A DNA stretch of 64,000 nt. It comes from Paraphaeosphaeria minitans. Lineage: Eukaryota; Ascomycota; Dothideomycetes; Pleosporales; Didymosphaeriaceae. Below are positions 56,668-64,000 of this stretch, piece after piece (positions within the stretch are counted from its first letter, which is position 1; every line of letters starts with the position of its first letter). The position numbers and the translations under genes were made by a program. The notes beneath the pieces are model-generated. The model saw nothing but the letters and a program-made list of their open reading frames with translations, made no database searches and had not been told where the DNA came from. Where the stretch lies: contig WJXW01000012.1 in the NCBI GenBank assembly GCA_015832175.1, positions 888,001 through 952,000 on the forward strand, read 5' to 3'.

Positions 56668-58145
56668 CTACTCCGCATCCAGCGGCGCAACAGGCGGATT
56701 GTCGTTGACCTGGATCCCACCCCGCTTCTTCTCCTTGCGGTCGTGGAAGGGCAGCTTCCACCCGCCCTCCCCCTCGGGCGTGCTCAGCCACAGCCGCATC
56801 AAGTGGCGGCGCGGGGCCGGCGGCGCAAAGTCCTTGTACGCCGTGCGGGCGTGCAGGATGTGGTTGTTGGACAGGAACTGGATGTCGCCAATGTCGAGGA
56901 TCATGTGCAGGGCGAGGCGCTGGCACGTCTCCTCGAGGACGGTGGTGGCGCGCTGCTGCGCGTCGGACAGCGGGGGGATGAGTCCCTTGTCCGAGAAGCG
57001 CGTCAGCGAGCGGATGTAGTACGGGTCCCATCTGCGCGGGTGTGTCTCGTTAGCCCTTTTCACCCTCTCCGGCTATGGTTATGGCTATGGCTGTGGCTAT
57101 GACTATGGCTGGGGCTGTCGGGAGGAGTCTCGACTTACTTGGAGTACACCCGCGGAGTCTCGCCCTCCTCGAGGTAGAAGACGCTCGTGCGGATCCAGTC
57201 CTCCTCGCCCACGCTCTTCTCGCCCTTCCTGTCAAAGTACCAGATGGGCTCCGTCAGGGTCCTCGCGACGTCGGGATTCTCCCTCTGCAGCGCGTTCCAC
57301 ACGGCGTGCGACGACACGAGGTCCGACTCGCCGCCCTCGAGCGCCTTGGCGATGCACAGCAGGCCGACGAGGTCGGCGTCGTCGGCGTGGAAGAACTGCC
57401 GCGCGTTGGTGCGGTAGATGCGCACGCGGTCGATGGCGCTGCTGTCCTCGCCGAGGTCCTTGACGTGGCCCAGGACGTGGCCGTGGGCGTTCTGCGAGAC
57501 GAAGTAGCCGAGGTGGGTGCCCAGGCCCTGTGTGCACCCGTTAGCACGTCCTGCGCTGGAGATGGGCCGGGTGGGGGGTGGGTGGATGGGGGCGTACGCA
57601 CCATGTAGGCCACGGCGCTCTTGTGGTTTCCCCATTGCTGCACGGGCAGGCCCTTGAACAGGATGAAGCCCTTGCCGTCAATCAGCTCCTTCCGCAGGAC
57701 GCCGAGGAACTGCGCGAAGTTGCTGAGCCGGAACGTCTCCTGGGAGATGCCCGTCAGCGGCGTGCCGCTCGCGATGAAGGCGTCTGCCGTGTCGGAGATC
57801 TCCTTGATCTCGGCGTCGGAGAGGACGTGCGTCCATTGCTCGGGGTGGTCTAGACGTAGTACGTTCTCGGTCAGCGATCGAGGAGGCCTTGAGAAACGAC
57901 TGGAGAGTGGAGTGTACTGCCCAGTACGTACCTTTGTACTCGTCGACATTCCACACCGTGGGGCCGACGATCTCCGTGGGGAAGTCCTCGTACGGATGCA
58001 ATTCGTCGTACAGCGGCGGGTGCTGCCCCGAAGTCTTGATACCGTCGGGATAGATGTGCCTAGGCGCCTCGTGGTTGAGGAACGCCTTCTTCGCTCCGAG
58101 CTCGTGAGGAGCGGTCGGCGCATGTGCGGTTAGAGCCGGAGCCAT
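56668..58145 (-). CDS. TauD/TfdA family Fe(II)/2-oxoglutarate dioxygenase
   Basis: Exons 57932-58145, 57602-57849, 57139-57527 and 56668-57031 give 404 aa, as in fungal relatives. IYPDGIKTSGQHPPLYDELH is in the N-terminal part; GKGFILFKGLPVQQWGNHKS and GLGTHLGYFVSQNAHGHVLG follow. The iron site shows HAD in ARQFFHADDADLVGLL and the distal His with the 2-oxoglutarate Arg in NNHILHARTAYKDFAPPAPR. Members hydroxylate taurine, sulfonates or carnitine precursors; the substrate is not deducible. A long CTG/GTG repeat tract begins 2 bp upstream of the start codon. Confidence 0.9.
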
Positions 58146-58147
58146 AC

Positions 58148-58267
58148 TGGTGGTGGTGAGGGTGGTGGTGGTGGTGGTGGTGGTGCTGCTGCTGCTGTTG
58201 CTGTTATTGTTGCTGCTGCTGCTGCTGCTGTTATTGTTGCTGTTGCTGCTGCTGCTGCTGCTGTTAT

Positions 58268-58303
<36 letters not shown>

Positions 58304-58327
58304 TGTTATTGTTGCTGCTGCTGCTGT

Positions 58328-58355
<28 letters not shown>
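58148..58355 (+). repeat. compound (GTG)n-(CTG)n repeat with periodic TTATTGTTG interruptions
   Basis: About 36 bp of GTG, then 170 bp of CTG triplets. Interruptions of ttattgttg come after every 6-10 triplets, giving a higher-order period. On the minus strand this is CAG/CAA/TAA and CAC immediately before the dioxygenase ATG. Confidence 0.95.
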
Positions 58356-58358
<3 letters not shown>

Positions 58359-58868
58359 CGTAGCCGTCTCTACAAGACACCTCTTTCACAAACGCAGATA
58401 TCTCTCTCCACGGACAGCAATGGATGACGGAAGCAAATATCCTTTCGCGCCGCTCGAGCGTTGGGAAACCTGTGTACCAGAAAGAGGGCCGAAATTCCTT
58501 TTTATACACACAACGCACAATTGCGTAGATACTTACGCCATCGCACCCGTCGACCACCCACAGCCCCAATGTCGGCCATGTTGTTGTGATCGTTGGGCCG
58601 GATTGCGTGCTTTGCAACCCTGGGCGCCCCCCCCTTCCCCCTCGAGTCCGTCGTTGGCACTTGGAAAGAGAGGCAGGAGCGGGGTCGCGGAACAGAGGCG
58701 CCTTGTCGCGAACGCGCGCGTAGCCTCGGTACCGCTAGTCCAGTCTACCTTGGGGAGTCTAGCGGAGCTGGGCGACCCCAACGGGCATGACGGTGTAGGT
58801 GCAGTTTGCATTACGAAGTAGTCTACATCTATCGCCAGTGGCGGAGGGATGCTCCGTGGATTGGCTTC

Positions 58869-58930
58869 GGGATGGCTTGGGATGGCTTGGGATGGCTTTG
58901 GGATGGCTTGGGATGGCTTGGGACGGTTGG
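58869..58930 (+). repeat. 10-bp GGGATGGCTT tandem repeat
   Basis: Six units, one with an extra t and the last diverged (gggacggttg). Confidence 0.9.
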
Positions 58931-59275
58931 GACCGCTGGAACGGACAGACGCTGCACACGCCTGGGGAGTGTAGGCCATTGTTAGTAAGCAGACCTACTC
59001 GTAGCGAGGTAGAGGTGTGGGAGGACTAGTTCTAGCGTGACTGTGTATGGCGGCGATGCAATGTCAGGTTGACGTTGGAGGCATTCGTAGTTGTTGAAGT
59101 CATCCTTGGCTCAGTCGTGATGAACTCCACAGACGAAAATTGGTTCTTCTATCTCCATATCAGTCCCATGGAACAAAACTGTGCCAATATGTATACCGCT
59201 TGCACCCCTGTGTACATGAAAATCTTCCCTGGGTATCAGATCCGTCCTACGCATCGTACAAGTACATACTACGCC

Positions 59276-62208
59276 TCACGACAGAACGGATCTACGGTCC
59301 TCTTCCGTCAGTCGTCCCACTACATATGCCTTTACATGCTTCTCAGATGGCCACTTCCATCCCTTGACGCCGTTGACCTGCGCCTTGACGAGCTCTGCCA
59401 TCTCCTCTGGCGCGCCATCGTGAATTTGGCTTCTATCCAGTTCGCCCTCTAGCGCAGCTCGCAATGCCACCAGGGTGCTGTACAAAAGCTGTGGCCCTCC
59501 ATGCTGAGCATTCGCTCGACCCGTCATCTCCTTGTGGTATGTTGTGAGCCACGTGGAGAACGAGTACAAGCCTTCGTAGTCTCTCAGAAAGCCCAAAGCG
59601 CGAACGTACGCCTGAAGAACGTCTGGGCCTGGCGCGTGAGGTGGGAGTGTATCCATCTCGATCCCCGATCGGCCTACACCGCTGGAATCGACGTTGGCCC
59701 CAACCAGGTTGTGAAACATGGTGCGCACAAGTGACTGAGCGGAAGGGAGTATGCGGTCTGCGAGCTCAGTTGAGAGACGTCCGTGGTGGACTGTTCGTGC
59801 TGTGTAGCGTACAACAGTGCACAATAGTTTGAATTGATCGTCATCCGGACCGACGTTCCTCTGTGTCATTCGGTCGAATAGACTGCACATTGCAGTATAT
59901 TGACTCACCGCAGATTTCTGCTTGCCATATCCGAACAGTAACTTCTGCATGTATGCGGTCCAAGGAGGGCGGTAAGTCAACTGCAAGGTCATGAGGATAT
60001 GATAAGCATATTCGATGAGATAGGTTCGATCGTGCTTGAGTCGTCGCTCGTGACAGTGTGGCACTATTTTTACTGTCTCATCCGGAGGTGCATCATCAAA
60101 TCGACCGAACCGACAGAGGCAACGGATCAAGGATGTCATGAAAAAATTCGGAACAAGTGCACGCTCTCGCTTACTCAATGGTAAACCATGGAGGAGCTTG
60201 CGCACTCCGCCACCGAACTTGCTCTGTGTTGCTTCGAGCAGATGTAAGCACGTCTCGAAATCGGGAAGTGTCTCAAGCAGGAAAGCGAGCAACCTCTTCT
60301 TCGGCCGCAATCGCTTCTGCCACATTCTTTCATACAGCTGCATGTATGAAGGCACCGGCTCACTTAGGTAAACAAGATGCAGAGGCGACGTGGGATCCGA
60401 CAAGACCTCTTTCATATCCCCCGGTAGAGGGTTCTTCGCGTTCGATGCAATCAATTCTGACGACGGTGCATCTCCATGCCCTGGCTGCTGGACCGTGATT
60501 TCTGGGCAATGCAGCTTCTCGAACATAGCCTGGTAGACTAGTGATGACGCACCAGTCCCCGACTCTTCGTATGCCAGAAAGCAGGCCCATGCTTCCCGTC
60601 TCGTTCTCGTCGTGCGAATTCGTGCTTCCCAAAGTCGCGCTTTATTCTCACTTTCGTGGGAATTGATGTCGGAAGGCATATGATTTCTGGTTTGCACAGT
60701 TGGAGACAAGTCTGTATCCCAGCCAGCGTAGACTTCAGCGATTTTTTCCCATTCACGCCCAGCATATCCCGCTTCAAAGAGTCGATGAAGCAGGCGTGAT
60801 GCTCTCGAGGCACCAAACATATAGCCCTTGTCCTCATCCATGGCATTCCTGTTCTCCTTCCAAGGTGGCCATGACGGACCTTTCAGCATAGCCCATTCCT
60901 TCTCTTTTGTCGTCTTAGGATGGGCAAGCTGGGTGCGGATAGCTCCTTGAAAGCCATGTCTTGTGACGATGAGAGCTGGTTCACAGCTCGCCATGAACCG
61001 TAACACAACAAACTGTGCCTTTTCCTGGTAGGAACCAACAATCATAGGGCGCTCCGACGTCGGCAGCGATATGAGGACCAACATCGAGTTACAAAACCGA
61101 GTCAGAGCTGCCTGAAAAGTAGATGAAGAAGATCCGGCCTCCTTGCCCTGTCGATAGAGCCGAGTGGCCTCGGTGCAAAACAAAGAAGTAATCCAGGGCA
61201 TTGCTTCGGGCCAGACCAAGCGCGCGTGGCGTAGCAATCGTATTATGAGCACGGTAAGTGACGACCAACTTATGGGCTCTGCGCGTAGTCTTACGCCCAA
61301 ATGTCTCATCACCCTTCCCAACGCCAATGTCCGTATGCGTTTTCGTCGAAGAAACAATAGTAACAAGAACAGAGGTGTTCTGCAATGGTTGTGAGAGAAC
61401 ACCGCAGATGCATGATCAGAGCTGGGATCAAGAAGGAATTGGCACCAAGAATGCACGTCTGCCTTGGAGTAGCCTTTACTCTGCAGAAGCGCGATCTCTT
61501 GACGTGTGAAAGGTGTTTCGGTCCTAGGCGGCATGGTCAAGCCGGAGAGTTGACGGGCCAATATCGTGTACAAAGATGCGGGTCCGTCCATAGGACTTCG
61601 AATGTTGTCCGAATGGTGAACGGAACGGAACATCCCGCCATGCTTCCTTACTGCCGGATTGACATAAGAATGGTCGTGTTTGAGCGACCCAAGCCATTCG
61701 ACCGGCGAACAATACAAGCTTCGGGACCCATCGTAAATGTGATCCAGGACCATGGCTGGCTGACTGGACCTCTGGCGCTTTCTGGTCCGCCGTGACGGGC
61801 CAGGTGTGGAGCCAGCCGTATCCCCAGTGGTGTTCTCTCCTTCCTCTTCAACCGCTTGTGCAAGACCCTCGACCATGTTCGAACTTAAAATGGAGGCCCA
61901 ATCGCCTATATTGTACTCAGGTGATCCATTGACGAGTGCATGGCTTCTTGGACGTCCTTCACTGTCCTGAGGGGGCGTATACAGCTGGCTACTGTTCAGT
62001 CCCGTCTGTGGGCGTGGGTGGGTCGGGAAGGACGCGTGTGAACAATGCCGTGCCGTGGCGAGGCATTGTGGGCGAGCCTGTGTGTTCGCACGGGAGTTAG
62101 GGACGTAAGGCTGGTACACAGATCAGAAGAAGCTTCCAAGACCAGATGCCTTACTGACCGGCTGCGAAACATGGTGAAGGCGCGTTGTGCATCGGAGGAA
62201 GCGGCCAT
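59276..62208 (-). CDS. large hypothetical protein, probably mitochondrial, alpha-helical
   Basis: Exons 62155-62208 and 59276-62077 give 951 aa (939 from Met13). Splicing yields MFRSRS-ARPQCLATARHCS, an Arg-rich presequence-like start that fits mitochondrial import. A basic patch (PSRRTRKRQRSSQ) follows near residue 110. The remainder is a long run of predicted helices with Leu/Arg-rich pairs, for example RTLALGRVMRHLGVRLRAEP, SLFDRMTQRNVGPDDDQFKL and VLQAYVRALGFLRDYEGLYS. This is reminiscent of divergent pentatricopeptide-type helical-repeat proteins, which bind mitochondrial RNA. I see no exact PPR consensus, so the RNA-binding role is inference. The intron has a gtaagg donor, ccctaac branch and cacacag acceptor. 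Confidence 0.7.
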
Positions 62209-62816
62209 GGCTACCTGGAGCTGCCAGGGAGAGAGTCAAGGGCATTCATCGACAGGCGAGCTGAGGCCTTTGGGGTAACGACGGGCAATGCTGCGGGAAG
62301 AAATGAATGGTATAGCGAGAAGGTGAATTTGCGGCTATCGAAGCTCCATCTCCAACTGCGCTAGTCCTATTCCAGGCCGCGCCTACTGCGAGCGGCACCA
62401 GGCGCGCTGGTTCACCTCAACCTCTGCTATTGCACCATATGATCTGCGCGGTAATGCGCATTGTGAGTCACTGCAGAGCCACGGCATTGGAAACGGCTTC
62501 CGCGCGTGGACCGCGGAGTGCCGGCAGGACGTGTAATTGAGGCGCCTTGCATATTCCTTGGCGGCTGCGTTCCACCGTCGATGCTCAGCAAAACCACCCA
62601 GAGAGAAACCATTCACGCGCCGCCCGCCCGCCCCGAGCTCACGACGCGCCCACGGCTCTGCAAACCCCCAGTCCGAGTGGACCTGTCTCACCTGGCACAC
62701 GGCTGCGCTGTGCTGAGGCTTCTCGCGCGCTGCCCACCACCCGCGACATCGGTCCTCGCTCGCGCGTTGCACGCTTCCACGCATCGCTCCGTCGCGAACA
62801 GGCGTCACCCATCACC
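62209..62816. promoter_or_regulatory. divergent upstream region
   Basis: 608 bp between the starts of the large protein gene and the last gene. Both sides are GC-rich; no coding frame is supported. Confidence 0.5.
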
Positions 62817-64000
62817 ATGTCCACCACTACCAACGGTGCCTTGACCCCACCGCCTCTGCCGCCCGCACCCACGTCGCCGTCGCCCGCGAAACGGAAACGC
62901 ACCGAGACCGACGTCGCCGTCGCCAATGGCGCGTCTTCTGCTACGCCTGCAAAGCTCGCCAACGATGCAGCGCCTTCGTTGCAGGCCGCGCTCGACGACA
63001 TACTGTCCATTCTGAAGAGGTAGGATACTCCGACAGTACTATCCGATAGCTGCACACCCCTGCCTGTCTGATTCCACCAAATAGCACGCCTCTCGGCTGC
63101 GCGCGCGACACTCTACAACTTCATGCGCAATCGCGACAGTAGCACGGCTGGAATCGCGAATGCATCCCACACCATGATCTTTGGCCTTGGTCCATCGCTC
63201 CTTCCGAACCGTTCAACCAGTACACTTGAAGACCGATTCGCTGACTCCAGATAGTTATGACACGCAACCTTCCATACTCGCGCATCCCCTCGCGACATCA
63301 GCTGCTCGAGCCGCGTCCGGAGAGGCCGATACGAAACGCGCAAAGTTGTCCCCCCAAAGCGGCACATCCTCCATCACCACTCTGGTGCAAAGCGGCGCGT
63401 ATTCTTCACTTCAGGCGTTCGTAAAGGATGTTGAAGATGCGACTGAGGACATACTTGCCAGTGCCGGCGTTGACGAGCTGGCTACCGCGCCTCCTTCGCT
63501 TGAGGAGACCCGGTTGCAGTCAGTAGTGTTGGCTTTCCGCAAACTTTCGATGAGCTTGGTAGCAAGGGAAGAACGTAGAAGAGCCCATGTCGAGACTGAG
63601 AAAGAGCCCCTGGACGGCACACCCGATGACACCGAGGGCCAAAACGAGAAGGCTTCGCTTGGGGAGGAAGAATCTCCGGAAAGCCGGACTGTCCTCACAC
63701 TGTTCGGAAGCGCCCAGGGACCAAAGCAACTCTTCTCGAGCCTACAGCAACCACGCTCTGTCCCACCTCGAGACGGAGCATCTGCACTGGACCTGTCGGT
63801 AAAGATCACTCTACCACTACGTGAATCTACTCTACCGAACATCATCTCCACAACCGAAGTTTTCCCCCTACCGGACGATGCTGACGATAAGCGGAAAGCG
63901 AATGCGACGATCGGCAAGGTGTTCAAGGCACCCGCCCATCTACCGCAACTCAGCCCACCTAAGCTTGCAAAGTCTTTGACCACCAAGGGGAACGTGGTCA
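62817..64000 (+). CDS. conserved hypothetical protein, 3' end outside window
   Basis: Exon 1 is 62817-63019 and exon 2 starts at 63255 and stays open to the window edge. Exon 1 encodes a Pro-rich start, a nuclear-type basic patch (SPAKRKRTETD) and a helix (PSLQAALDDILSILK). The 235-nt intron (gtagga...ctgactccagatag) joins ILK to SYDTQPSILAHPLATSAARA. Exon 2 continues KRAKLSPQSGTSSITTLVQS, AYSSLQAFVKDVEDATEDIL and, near the edge, IGKVFKAPAHLPQLSPPKL then AKSLTTKGNV. The layout suggests a nuclear protein, but I do not assign a family. This exon is long and stop-free for nearly 750 bases, so it is certainly coding. Confidence 0.72.

Larger units (their letters stand above)
58146..59275. other. 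intergenic with two repeat tracts
   Basis: Holds the CTG/GTG tract and the GGGATGGCTT repeat; no gene supported. The long plus-strand poly-Leu and minus-strand poly-Gln frames are produced by the repeat. Confidence 0.55.

Noticed and set aside
57254..58123. 289-codon minus-strand frame overlapping the dioxygenase
   Set aside because: Arg/Ser/Thr-rich shadow in the wrong frame of a gene whose spliced product matches TauD over its full length.
58150..58821. 223-codon plus frame starting with poly-Val/poly-Leu, and poly-Gln frame on the minus strand
   Set aside because: Both are translations of the CTG/GTG repeat tract; no conserved sequence follows and the minus frame hits TAA within the repeat.
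1..64000. CRISPR arrays, prokaryotic operons, phage or plasmid features
   Set aside because: Gene structure, introns and families are those of a filamentous ascomycete nucleus. Tandem repeats here are direct micro- or minisatellites without spacers.

Overview
The window is nuclear DNA of a filamentous ascomycete, most likely a Dothideomycete (inference from gene content and intron style). Genes lie 0.2-2 kb apart on both strands. Introns are mostly 43-110 nt, with GTRNGY donors, CTRAY branch sites and YAG acceptors. Every recognisable family is a typical fungal one. There are no prokaryotic operons, no CRISPR arrays and no intact transposons. The reading frames below were joined by hand at splice sites, so exon limits are predictions.

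Left arm (1-10.8 kb), housekeeping genes: an Hpc2/ubinuclein HIR subunit cut by the window edge; an unrecognised 345-aa protein; the complex III assembly factor UQCC2/Cbp6; divergent from it a Bsd2/Ndfip ubiquitin-ligase adaptor; Mediator subunit Med11; and divergent from that TAF5 of TFIID/SAGA. From 10.8 to 16.7 kb there is a 5.9-kb stretch with short tandem repeats and no gene I can support.

Middle (16.7-44 kb), a mixed region: a conserved low-complexity protein; an 831-aa Ser/Thr-rich secreted mucin-like protein; a small Lys/Pro-then-acidic protein; EXO1 divergent from TMA16; TAN1; and an APH-fold protein that lacks the kinase catalytic residues. Next come a decayed family GH7 cellulase (35.2-36.6 kb, minus), not annotatable as one ORF, a secreted Cys-rich protein with an in-frame stop, a PAF-acetylhydrolase-like esterase and a Dal5-type MFS transporter. 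This is the accessory, fast-evolving part of the window.

Right arm (44-64 kb), housekeeping genes again: a conserved fungal protein of unknown role, ribosomal protein eL29, an AMMECR1 protein, an AMSH-type deubiquitinase, Pkr1 (V-ATPase assembly), a Cys-rich protein ending in a CaaX box, SDH assembly factor 3, the eRF1 methyltransferase Mtq2, SmD1, a TauD/TfdA dioxygenase, a large probably mitochondrial protein and the start of a further conserved gene.

Functionally these genes do not form one pathway. Themes are transcription (Hpc2, Med11, TAF5), translation and tRNA/ribosome maturation (TMA16, TAN1, eL29, Mtq2), respiratory-complex assembly (UQCC2, SDHAF3) and ubiquitin/endosome sorting (Bsd2, AMSH). 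I see no convincing new multi-gene system. The most interesting items are the GH7 relic, the APH pseudokinase, an MFS intron whose two splice sites lie in an exact 13-bp direct repeat, the CaaX Cys-rich protein and the nonsense codon in the secreted Cys-rich gene.
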